Positions 8,492 through 15,924 of a DNA stretch of 64,000 nt are shown in pieces (position 1 is the stretch's first letter; each line of letters opens with the position of its first letter). Source of the stretch: Argonema galeatum A003/A1 (GTDB lineage: Bacteria > Cyanobacteriota > Cyanobacteriia > Cyanobacteriales > Aerosakkonemataceae); contig NZ_JAIQZM010000011.1 in assembly GCF_023333595.1 (NCBI RefSeq), forward strand, positions 130,590 through 194,589. The letters are read 5' to 3'. Below the pieces are notes generated by a model that had not been told where the DNA came from, ran no database searches, and saw nothing but the letters and a program-made list of their open reading frames with translations. Position numbers and translations under genes: made by a program.

Positions 8492-9787
8492 TTAAGATAC
8501 AGATTCACTCTCAAGGCTTTTGGCTTTTTGGGCAGTTTGCAATCTGCCAATCGCTAAAATAACCAATAATAAAACTCCCCCAAAAAAGTAACTTGAAATC
8601 ACAATTTTGGACATAATCAATTGGAGGATCGGCCTGTAATTATCAACACGGATAACTGGTAATGATATCAGCAAAGCACTCAGCACTATTAACCAAAACC
8701 AAACCTTTTTTTCGGGGATTGCCAACCGATTACCAAAATACAAGGCTAGAGGTAACAACAATAACAGATAGTAGTGCGTCCATGAAATTGGACTGATTAA
8801 CAAGGATAGACAAATAGCCATAGAAAACTCTGAATTTTCTGCTTTTATGGTGACTGGCGATTTCGATCGCCAACCAACCCAAATAGTGCCACCCACTAAG
8901 ACTGCAATCAGTAGATATCGCGCTACCTTAAAGTTCCAACCTAACACCAGAGGATTCCAATTGAGTAAGTTATCGTTGGTTAACAAACGAGCTAGAAAGC
9001 CATCTACGGATTGAACGTTGTATGCCGCTACTGGCTTTCCAGCATAGGGCTGAATACATTGCTGAAACCAGGTTAGATGTAAATCGAGGCCAAATATGAG
9101 TACTGATGCTCCCGTAATAGCTAATACAGTCGCAATCATTGCTATTACCACTCGCCATCGCATTCTTAAGAAAAAATAACCTCCTAATAGAAATAAAGGT
9201 ATTTTAATTAAAGCTGCAATCGCTAATATAATTCCAATCATAATATCGCGCTTTTTATCTAGCAAAAAAAATACGCATAATAACAATGGAAGTAAAAAAT
9301 GTGTAGAGTTTCCGTCTCTAATGCTGTAGTAAAGAGGCCCATTAGCAACAAACAGGCCAATTACAACTACTCTCTGCCAACCGGAAAAATTCGTTAGTTT
9401 TAATAATAAATAACAAGTTAGGACAACTGCTGCCATACTTAAAATCACCAACAAAATTTGAGCATTTTGCAAATTAAGTAGCGAAAACGGTGTGAATAAA
9501 TAACCAATAATTGGAATATTTACAAAACCTGCTACACAGGAGTTTAGATACAATTCTGATGGATTTTGAAAAATCAATCTGCCTGCCGGATAGTATGCTT
9601 TATTAAAATCGCTAAATAAATACTGGTCTGGTGGTTGAGAAACTTTCCATAAAAATAACATCATAATTAGCGCAGGCACGCAGCAGCCCAGCCATAAATT
9701 CCATCGTTGCTGTAGGAATCTTTTAGCGACGATATTTAATCCAATAGTAGCCAAAATCAAAACAATATATAGAAAATAAGCGCTCAT
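8492..9787 (-). CDS. GT87/DUF2029-type polyprenol-linked sugar transferase
   Basis: 431 residues, almost entirely membrane segments. The first outer loop SDFNKAYYPAGRLIFQNPSELY, followed by GYLFTPFSLL, matches the DUF2029 (GT87) mannosyltransferase-like family, in which the loop Asp is catalytic. These GT-C enzymes move sugars from polyprenyl phosphates to lipid or wall glycans on the outer side of the plasma membrane. It is the first gene of a likely two-gene minus-strand unit with 6699-8471. The acceptor cannot be told from sequence. Confidence 0.7.
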   Translation of the reverse strand: MSAYFLYIVLILATIGLNIVAKRFLQQRWNLWLGCCVPALIMMLFLWKVSQPPDQYLFSDFNKAYYPAGRLIFQNPSELYLNSCVAGFVNIPIIGYLFTPFSLLNLQNAQILLVILSMAAVVLTCYLLLKLTNFSGWQRVVVIGLFVANGPLYYSIRDGNSTHFLLPLLLCVFFLLDKKRDIMIGIILAIAALIKIPLFLLGGYFFLRMRWRVVIAMIATVLAITGASVLIFGLDLHLTWFQQCIQPYAGKPVAAYNVQSVDGFLARLLTNDNLLNWNPLVLGWNFKVARYLLIAVLVGGTIWVGWRSKSPVTIKAENSEFSMAICLSLLISPISWTHYYLLLLLPLALYFGNRLAIPEKKVWFWLIVLSALLISLPVIRVDNYRPILQLIMSKIVISSYFFGGVLLLVILAIGRLQTAQKAKSLESESVS

Positions 9788-9930
9788 AATAAATTGAGGG
9801 TAAATAGAATGACACAGGACTGCTTGTAGCGATCGAGTGCTGTAGGTTGGACTGGGAAACTGGCTTTCCTCTCTAGGTATGGGGGATAATGGGGGCTGAT
9901 AAATTCCCCCCCTAGCCCCTGAGAAAAGGT

Positions 9931-10074
9931 TTAACGACGACGATCGCGCTTATCGCGGTCAATACGCCTGCGATCGCGCCACTCTGCCACCGTCAGATAT
10001 ATGACTCCGCCTGAGACTGTCAGTAACAGCCCAAAGGCAACCAAAGAAAGAACAGTTAGTGTTGAAGTTTCCAC
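9931..10074 (-). CDS. Small single-pass membrane protein downstream of petN
   Basis: 47 residues from a GTG at 10074, reading (V)ETSTLTVLSLVAFGLLL, then a continuing hydrophobic helix to about residue 28, then EWRDRRRIDRDKRDRRR. The start lies four bases after the petN stop, on the same strand, so the genes should be co-transcribed. One N-terminal membrane helix followed by a very basic tail fits the style of small photosystem or cytochrome-complex subunits. I do not recognise it securely; a PSII-associated small protein such as Psb35 is possible but unproven. The gene is shorter than usual gene-finding cut-offs. Confidence 0.65.
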   Translation of the reverse strand: METSTLTVLSLVAFGLLLTVSGGVIYLTVAEWRDRRRIDRDKRDRRR

Positions 10075-10078
10075 TTTT

Positions 10079-10168
10079 CTAGAAACCGTTGCGGCCCCAA
10101 ATCACCATAGAGATAGAGAAGGTAAACAAAACGAGTAGCGAAACCCAACCCAGTGAGAGAATATCCAT
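10079..10168 (-). CDS. petN: Cytochrome b6f complex subunit PetN
   Basis: 29 residues from ATG at 10168: [20 protein letters not shown], then MVIWGRNGF. This is the expected length and sequence of PetN (subunit VIII), a single-helix subunit needed for assembly and stability of the cytochrome b6f complex in the thylakoid membrane, which carries electrons between the photosystems. It is followed after four bases by another small membrane protein gene and is divergent from the gene at 10241. Identification rests on near-identity with known PetN sequences. Confidence 0.95.
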   Translation of the reverse strand: MDILSLGWVSLLVLFTFSISMVIWGRNGF

Positions 10169-10240
10169 AGCTGTACGTTCAACCAAAGGTTACAAAATGA
10201 CTCTAGGCTTTATCATACTTTGAAGTGATGGAGTTTCACT

Positions 10241-10687
10241 TTGAACGTCTTGCAAGCAGAACGGATTGAATCTGTCAAGTCAGGAAGCTTTGCTGCTTTG
10301 TCTCTTTCTCTGGCTTATGGTATCATGGCGCTGGGAAATCAGCTAGTTTTGGCAAAGCAGTTTGAAACGCTAGCAGATTTGGAAATATCGACGGCAGCGA
10401 ACTTGCTCTTTGGTGGGGCCGTAGCCTGCTTAAGTGGCTTCCTGTTCGGTATCACCTACCGCTACATCATCCGCGAGGATCGAAATTCCCATCTTCAAGA
10501 TGGGGCGGTGCTAGCTTTTGGGCTAGTGCGGGGATCGGCCCAGGTGGACGTGGGGCTAAATTTCCAGAATGGCTTTTGGTCATTCGGTGTTTTGGGCGTC
10601 GAGAGTATTTTATTATTTGCATTTGCCCGATTTACTCTCGACTTAGCTATCTATCGCGGCTGGGTAAAACCTTTCAAGTCAAGCTAA
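10241..10687 (+). CDS. Conserved cyanobacterial membrane protein, function unknown
   Basis: 148 residues with three to four likely membrane helices (about 18-38, 55-78, 85-100 weakly, and 118-140). Start is TTG at 10241; the ATG at 10228 is out of frame, and no in-frame ATG precedes the conserved-looking part. A charged YRYIIREDRNSH segment follows helix two. It is divergent from petN across 72 bases, so the promoters are close together. I do not recognise a functional family. Confidence 0.65.
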   Translation: MNVLQAERIESVKSGSFAALSLSLAYGIMALGNQLVLAKQFETLADLEISTAANLLFGGAVACLSGFLFGITYRYIIREDRNSHLQDGAVLAFGLVRGSAQVDVGLNFQNGFWSFGVLGVESILLFAFARFTLDLAIYRGWVKPFKSS

Positions 10688-11083
10688 ATTCCTCCAATTC
10701 TACTTGACCGTATATCATATTGCGGTCAACAGCTGAGAAAACTTTATTGTTAGCACGTTCGGAAACTAAACACCCACAAACCAACTGCGCTACATCAGCA
10801 CTTCGGAATTGTCCCGGCGATTTTATAATCCTCTGTCAGTACTCCGTCGTCATGTTCAGTTCCTTGAGTTAAGTTTTCTGTCTTTTCTAGGATAAGAAAT
10901 TATGAGGCCATCGCATTTTTCATCCGCCAAGGTTTGATATTGTCAAGAATCCGATCTTCTTGTGTATTTTATTGTACTTTACTTTACTTTCTTATCATTT
11001 ATTAATTTTGCCTATTAAAAGAGTAATCATAAAGAAAGTAAGAAATAATTTTTTTTGTAAGGCGTAGCTGGAGGTGCAGTGCC
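10688..11083. other. 396-base intergenic region without recognisable gene
   Basis: AT-rich in its second half, with a tactttactttactttc run near 10975. I see no coding frame, tRNA or strong hairpin. It probably carries the promoter and leader of the small gene at 11084. Confidence 0.4.
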
Positions 11084-11296
11084 ATGCTAAGGCTAGGTCA
11101 TTCGATTAGTGAAAATGAATATTTAGGCACTTCGGCTGTCAAAAACTTCCTTAACAAGTGCCAGCTGTTAATTCAGAATGCCAAGGGCTCTATATACACT
11201 ATATTAAAGTGCATGATATTCCTGGCTTTGTTGTCTGTGGCAGTCTTGCCTCTTTTCAGTTTGGTATTCTTTGTGAATGAAGATGAACTGCATTAG
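11084..11296 (+). CDS. Small hypothetical membrane protein
   Basis: 70 residues. A hydrophobic helix near the C-terminus (about 42-64: ILKCMIFLALLSVAVLPLFS) is followed by a short acidic tail NEDELH. A good Shine-Dalgarno sequence ggaggt lies about eight bases before the ATG, the main reason to accept it. No family is recognised. It ends just before cattagt heptamer repeats that could form a terminator with the inverted copies at 11351-11369. Confidence 0.45.
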   Translation: MLRLGHSISENEYLGTSAVKNFLNKCQLLIQNAKGSIYTILKCMIFLALLSVAVLPLFSLVFFVNEDELH

Positions 11297-11370
11297 TCAT
11301 TAGTCATTAGTCATTAGTGAAAAATCAAGTGAAACATTATTTGTTTTTTCCCAATGACCAATGACCAATT
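11291..11370. repeat. Short tandem repeats (CATTAGT / CCAATGA) in inverted arrangement
   Basis: Three to four cattagt units (11291-11319) face ccaatga units (11351-11369), which are roughly their inverted complement. They lie between the convergent ends of the genes at 11084 and 11375 and could work as a bidirectional terminator. Confidence 0.55.
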
Positions 11371-11374
11371 ATAG

Positions 11375-12304
11375 CTACAAAATCTCCCAAGCTTTGCCTT
11401 TGTAGCCATATTGAACGGTTTCTGGGTGCAGAATCTCAGCCAAAATTTCCACCGAATCTGCCAATCGCGGCCCCGGACGATTGAAGTAGGAATTACCATC
11501 TGTAATGTAGACTTTTCCAGTCTTTACGGCCTGCAAATTCTGCCACTCTGGACGTTGAGCTAATATAGTAGCTTCCTGACGGGTGCGGTTGAGATCGAAG
11601 CCGCAGGGCATAAAGACAATCACGTCTGGATTGGCCGTTACCAGCGATTCCCATTGCAACTGAGGGGCAGGCTGACCGGGTACGCCAACAAGAGGCTGAC
11701 CGCCTGCTAGTTTTACCAATTCTGGAATCCAGTTTCCGCCTGCCATCAGGGGGTCTGTCCACTCGATGCAAGCGACGGTGGGACGCTTTGTATCGAAGCT
11801 TGGTTGAGTTTTTTGCTCGCAAATTTTGACACGAGACTGTAAATCTGATAGAGAAGTCGGTATGCCGACAGCCATCGCTTCGGCAACATTTTGAATATCT
11901 GCCCACACATCTTCTAGCAGGTTGGGCTTTAAGGAAATAATTTGGGGTTGGGTGTGGGTAAGTTGGGCGACGGCTTTTTCCACCTCTGATAGGCTGACGG
12001 CACACACATCGCATTGATCTTGAGTGAGAATGTGTGTCGGTTGCAACTTTTCTAGGAGGTCTAGTTTGATTTCATAGATGCTGAGGGCGTTTTGCAGGAG
12101 ATAGGTAACGTCTTGATGAATTTGGGCGCTGGGTTTGGAGGAATTCAATCGGGCTTGGGTGCAAGCAGGACGGTCTTGAATTTCCGGCGGATAGTCGCAT
12201 TCGTGCGATCGCCCTACCAGAGCATCGGTTAGGCCCAACAGCGCTACAATCTCTGTTGCACTGGGTATAAGAGAGACAATTCTCAGATTTTTTGCATCAG
12301 TCAT
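11375..12304 (-). CDS. Cobalamin/iron-siderophore-type ABC transporter substrate-binding protein (BtuF-like)
   Basis: 309 residues from the ATG at 12304 (MTDAKNLRIVSLIPSATEI); an upstream in-frame ATG at 12397 adds 31 residues that do not resemble the family. The RIVSLIPSATEIVALLGL start, LTQDQCDVCAVS and the late PRLADSVEILAEIL segment match the BtuF/periplasmic-binding-protein-2 family. Members bind cobalamin or metal chelates, but many cyanobacterial ones lack a signal peptide, as here, and their role is unsettled. No transporter permease or ATPase gene is adjacent, and I see no B12-box upstream. Ligand assignment is therefore inference. Confidence 0.75.
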   Translation of the reverse strand: MTDAKNLRIVSLIPSATEIVALLGLTDALVGRSHECDYPPEIQDRPACTQARLNSSKPSAQIHQDVTYLLQNALSIYEIKLDLLEKLQPTHILTQDQCDVCAVSLSEVEKAVAQLTHTQPQIISLKPNLLEDVWADIQNVAEAMAVGIPTSLSDLQSRVKICEQKTQPSFDTKRPTVACIEWTDPLMAGGNWIPELVKLAGGQPLVGVPGQPAPQLQWESLVTANPDVIVFMPCGFDLNRTRQEATILAQRPEWQNLQAVKTGKVYITDGNSYFNRPGPRLADSVEILAEILHPETVQYGYKGKAWEIL

Positions 12305-12618
12305 TGTTGCCACTTCTCTTGTCAAATGAAATTTTCGGCTGATAATTTGACGCCCCTGCGTAGAATTGACGATCGGGGTTGCCATCTGGTATGACAAACC
12401 AGGTTTTAAGCAGTACTTTTAAAGTAGCGTTAATCTTTAAAATTGTTATCCTTCTTGCGTTGCATAGTGAGATAAACAATTTTTATAAAGAAATCGTTAC
12501 AAAAAAGTATAGAGAGCTAATTGCGGACTAATCTAATGTTGAACTACCAACACCAGTAAAGGTATGTGCTTGGTTACGAAAGGTTCCCGATTTTAACAGC
12601 ACAATTGTTACCCTAGAA
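12305..12618. other. Intergenic region between divergent genes
   Basis: 314 bases. An open frame continuous with the kinase gene at 12619 runs back to a TAA at 12529 without an ATG, and it reads as plausible protein (VELPTPVKVCAWLRKVP). I see no cobalamin riboswitch motif upstream of the BtuF-like gene. Confidence 0.4.
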
Positions 12619-14703
12619 GTGCTACTGAATCAGTCGCGCCTCTGGGGTGAAGTCTGTATGGAGCAAGATCTCGTTGTACGCTATGCCAAGGGTGAGAAGA
12701 AGTGGATGAGTACCAATAGGGCAAGTACTAGAGATAGGACAAGGCAAGTTCTCTTGACGGTTAACACGATGCGAGACATCACAACGCCCAAGCAGACAGA
12801 GGAAAAGCTCACCGTCTACCGAGAGATTATTGCCAACTCCAACGATGCGATCGCCATTCTCGATACGCAGGGGCACTACGTTGAACAGAACTCAGCCCAT
12901 AGAGCCTTGTTGGGTTACGCAGATGAGGAGTTGCGGGGAACACAAGCTATTCACGCAGGCAGCGATTTTGGCTCGTCGTTTTTTCAGGAACTTGTAAAGC
13001 AGGGCTCTCACCGTGCCGAAATCACCAGTCGCACCAAAAGCGGGAATCTACTATACATTGAAGTTTCCGCGTTCGCAGTCCGCAATAATGCAGGCAAACC
13101 CATCTGCTATGTGGCGATTAAGCGAGATATTACCTCTAGCAAACGTACAGAGGCGGCCCTACGCCAGAGTGAAGCCAAAAATCGAGCCCTTCTGAACGCA
13201 ATACCCGATTTAATGTTTTGCCTCCATCAAGATGGCACCTTCCTAGACTTCAAAGCCAGCAAAGAGGATGAGCTGTACCTGCATCCGAGCCAATTTTTAG
13301 GCAAAAAAGTGCGGGAAGTGATGCCTGGTGACCTAAGTGAGCAGATTATGTCCCACCTGGAGCAAGCGTTACAAACCGGATCGAGCCAAATTTTTGAGTA
13401 TCAACTAACGATCGCTGGCAATCAGCGCCATTATGAGGCTCGGTTAGTTGTGAGCGGCGAAGAGGAAGTACTGATCATTGTTCGCGACATTACCCAGCGC
13501 AAGCAGACAGAACTAGAACTGCTTCAGGCTAAAGAAGCCGCCGAAACTTCGAGTCGCTCCAAGAGCGAATTTTTGGCGAACATGAGCCACGAATTGCGAA
13601 CGCCGCTCAATGCCATTCTGGGATTGTCGCAACTGCTGGGGCAACAAATTTTTGGCGCTCTCAATAAGAAGCAGAAGGAATACGTCAACTGCATTCATAG
13701 CAGTGGCGAACATCTTTTGGCGCTGATTAACGATATTCTCGATCTTTCCAAAGTAGAAGCTGGCAAAGAAGAACTGACTCTGATGCCAATAAGTGTGTCA
13801 GAACTGTGTAATTCTTGCCTAAGCCTGGTGGGCGAAGCAGCTTTTACCAAGGGGCTGCAACTCACAATTGAAGTAGATACCGAAGCGGATTTCTGCGTTG
13901 CGGATGAGCGACGAGTTAAGCAAATGCTGCTGAATCTGCTCTCTAATGGAATTAAGTTCACACCCGCTGGCAAAGTGGAGCTGATTGTCCGTAAAGTACC
14001 GGGAGCGATCGCATTTACCGTAGCCGATACAGGTATCGGCATAGCCCCAGAACATCTGCCGTTGCTGTTTCAATCCTTTTGCCAGCTTGATAGCGACCTC
14101 AACCGGCGCTATGAAGGTACTGGTTTGGGTTTAGTGCTGACTCGCAAACTAGCCCGTTTGCATGGCGGCGATGTAATGGTGCGATCGGTATTCGGTAAAG
14201 GCAGTCAATTCACGCTTTTTCTGCCGGATCGTCGCCGATCGGTTCTCAGTAGAGCAGAGCTAGAGCATTTCTCTCCAGAACCAAAGGATCGAGCAACCGA
14301 TCGGCGACAGCTAAAAACTCACAACCGAAAACCTCTAGCTGATAGAGCGCACATTTTAATTGTGGAAGACGATAACCGCAGTGCCTTGGTGTTAGAGAAT
14401 TATCTTCACGCTATTGGCTACGAGGTAAAACATCTTCCAAATGGTGTAGGGTTTTTGCAGGAGGTACAAACCTTCAAACCCGATTTGATTTTGTTGGGTT
14501 TACATTTACCGCATGGCGCAAGCGGACTAGATTTACTGACAACGCTGCGACAGGAACCAGACTTACAAGACTTGCCCGTGGTAATGATAACTGCCTCACA
14601 AAGTGACAGGCAACGTTGTTTGGCCGCCGGAGCTAATGACTACTTCACTAAGCCAATTGGAATTGCTCAAATTGAGTCTATCTTGATGCGATATATTAAA
14701 TAA
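12619..14703 (+). CDS. Hybrid sensor histidine kinase (PAS-PAS-HisKA-HATPase-REC)
   Basis: 694 residues from GTG at 12619; an ATG at 12658 is an alternative start. Two PAS domains (about 67-175 and 183-295; the first followed by [14 protein letters not shown], the second by [14 protein letters not shown]) precede a HisKA domain with phospho-accepting His324 in [10 protein letters not shown], an HATPase domain (N box [10 protein letters not shown]1 DTGIGIAP, G2 GTGLGL) and a C-terminal receiver (about 577-694). The receiver is abnormal: the phosphoacceptor Asp is replaced by Gly627 in LILLGLHLP, although the acidic pair VEDD and the Lys in FTKP are present. The kinase core should work, but the receiver probably cannot be phosphorylated at the usual site. 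The open frame continues upstream without an ATG, so the N-terminus may be a shortened remnant. Confidence 0.88.
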   Translation: MLLNQSRLWGEVCMEQDLVVRYAKGEKKWMSTNRASTRDRTRQVLLTVNTMRDITTPKQTEEKLTVYREIIANSNDAIAILDTQGHYVEQNSAHRALLGYADEELRGTQAIHAGSDFGSSFFQELVKQGSHRAEITSRTKSGNLLYIEVSAFAVRNNAGKPICYVAIKRDITSSKRTEAALRQSEAKNRALLNAIPDLMFCLHQDGTFLDFKASKEDELYLHPSQFLGKKVREVMPGDLSEQIMSHLEQALQTGSSQIFEYQLTIAGNQRHYEARLVVSGEEEVLIIVRDITQRKQTELELLQAKEAAETSSRSKSEFLANMSHELRTPLNAILGLSQLLGQQIFGALNKKQKEYVNCIHSSGEHLLALINDILDLSKVEAGKEELTLMPISVSELCNSCLSLVGEAAFTKGLQLTIEVDTEADFCVADERRVKQMLLNLLSNGIKFTPAGKVELIVRKVPGAIAFTVADTGIGIAPEHLPLLFQSFCQLDSDLNRRYEGTGLGLVLTRKLARLHGGDVMVRSVFGKGSQFTLFLPDRRRSVLSRAELEHFSPEPKDRATDRRQLKTHNRKPLADRAHILIVEDDNRSALVLENYLHAIGYEVKHLPNGVGFLQEVQTFKPDLILLGLHLPHGASGLDLLTTLRQEPDLQDLPVVMITASQSDRQRCLAAGANDYFTKPIGIAQIESILMRYIK

Positions 14704-14854
14704 TACCAAATCCGGGTTATTTACCCCCTTTATAGTGTGAAGTGTAGGGGTGAAGCATTGCGGCAATAAGTGTATTCCCAAGAGCCAAAGCCTTTCTACC
14801 GCAATGCTTCACCCAACTTATGGATAACGGGGGTTTTTATCCCGGATTTGGTAT
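14703..14854. mobile_element. Candidate MITE with ~31 bp terminal inverted repeats
   Basis: The outer arms begin ataccaaatccggg (14703-14716) and end cccggatttggtat (14841-14854). With mismatches the pairing extends to about 31 bases. Nested inside are the arms ggggtgaagcattgcgg (14747-14763) and ccgcaatgcttcaccc (14799-14814), related to the repeats at 314 and 45558. No coding capacity. The left end touches the kinase stop codon. Size and arms fit a MITE. Confidence 0.75.
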
Positions 14855-14935
14855 AAGTAGATCGGCGTAAATAAACTGAACACCCAGAAACCCGGTTTCT
14901 AAGGGCGCGGCAGTTTTACTTACTTACCTGTGCAA
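14855..14935. repeat. Diverged partial copy of the GTAGGTGGGCGTAAATAA element
   Basis: The sequence agtagatcggcgtaaataaa followed by aactgaacacccagaaaccc closely matches the left part of the element at 15739-15845 and abuts the MITE at 14703-14854. It runs into the 3' end of the gene at 14916. Confidence 0.7.
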
Positions 14936-15440
14936 TTGGGTGTAGCAGGTTGTCTGCATAAGCGTTTTGGGACTGCCAGTTTTCTGAGAGCCACTGCTGA
15001 TAAGCAAGATCGTAATATTTTTGAGCGGCGACAATTTTGTCCTCAAACTGTTTAAGTTTGTTTGCGTATTTGTCTTTCAGCCATTGGATATCACGATCCA
15101 TTTCCTGCTCTAGCTGATGCTTTTTGTGACTGAGCCAGTTGATGCAGAAGTCAGCTTCTGCCATTTGCCAGTTCTTAAGCCGACCGCTGAAATCGCCTTC
15201 TTCGATGAACTTTATCCTAAATTCATCGAGATCCATTTTGTACTCTATTTCGCGATCGGCCCGATCTATTTGCTCATCAATTAGATTTAGTTGTTTTTCT
15301 TCTTCTTCCGTGATTTCGTTTGATGACGAGTAGCTTTGATACTTTTCCATAAAATCTGCATTGTCTTTGGGCAAACCCACTACCCGCGTCCAAGCAGCGG
15401 GCCGATCGTTTGCTGAATTAGTAGATGCTTTTACGGACAT
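14916..15440 (-). CDS. Hypothetical charged coiled-coil protein
   Basis: 174 residues, hydrophilic and rich in Glu, Lys and Gln. Heptad-like helices run from about residue 45 to 160 (EEEEKQLNLIDEQIDRADRE; KKHQLEQEMDRDIQWLKDKY), with no signal peptide or membrane segment. ATG at 15440 is preceded by agaggtaaggt, a good ribosome site. The last codons lie inside a dispersed repeat (14855-14935), so the C-terminus may have been reshaped by it. No family recognised; a structural or scaffold role is only a guess. Confidence 0.6.
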   Translation of the reverse strand: MSVKASTNSANDRPAAWTRVVGLPKDNADFMEKYQSYSSSNEITEEEEKQLNLIDEQIDRADREIEYKMDLDEFRIKFIEEGDFSGRLKNWQMAEADFCINWLSHKKHQLEQEMDRDIQWLKDKYANKLKQFEDKIVAAQKYYDLAYQQWLSENWQSQNAYADNLLHPIAQVSK

Positions 15441-15680
15441 ACCTTACCTCTGAATTAAGATTGATTGCTTGTGCTATTACTTCACTTAAATGTTTCTTTG
15501 AGTTTGGCTAACTAAATATCGGTTTATAGGGCTACGGAAATCGGGTTTTTGAGATTACAGATTGCCCTCATAAGTTTATAAATATCACCTAACAGCTATT
15601 TCTGGGTAGAGGTATCGCACCCTACACCTGGGTACTAAAGTAAACTTTCTATAAAGTTATATTAACTACATCGTAATGTT

Positions 15681-15708
15681 ACTTACGTAGAAGTGATATT
15701 ACGTAAGT
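15681..15708. promoter_or_regulatory. Inverted repeat, possible operator
   Basis: The nine-base arms acttacgta and tacgtaagt are perfect complements separated by ten bases, the size of a dimeric repressor site. It lies about 240 bases upstream of the minus-strand gene starting at 15440, so a regulatory role is only possible. Confidence 0.3.
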
Positions 15709-15738
15709 ACACACCCGCTATCCAAGTTGTGACAGAGA

Positions 15739-15845
15739 TAAGTAGGTGGGCGTAAATAAACTGAACTCCCAGAAACCCGGTTTCGCAGGAGTTACCGGGT
15801 TTCTAAGGGCCTGGAGTTTTACGTTTAATTATGCCCACCTACTTA
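15739..15845. mobile_element. Candidate MITE, 107 bp, GTAGGTGGGC termini
   Basis: The ends taagtaggtgggcgtaa and ttatgcccacctactta are inverted complements with one mismatch over 17 bases. An internal hairpin has arms agaaacccggt (15771-15781) and accgggtttct (15794-15804). Partial copies at 14855-14935 and about 54035-54113 share the interior and one end. It has no coding capacity, so it is probably mobilised in trans. Confidence 0.8.
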
Positions 15846-15924
15846 GACTCAAAATAAGTACTAATATATTAAAAACAGACTTCAGTATAAAAAAGTACAT
15901 TTTGCCCGAAAAAAGTAAACATAT

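Larger units (their letters stand above)
15441..15924. other. 484-base repeat-bearing intergenic region
   Basis: Contains the palindrome acttacgta/tacgtaagt at 15681-15708 and the MITE-like element at 15739-15845. The remainder is AT-rich, with no credible coding frame. Confidence 0.5.

Noticed and set aside
12305..12618. Possible cobalamin riboswitch upstream of the BtuF-like gene
   Set aside because: No B12-box (GCCACTG-like) or recognisable fold visible.
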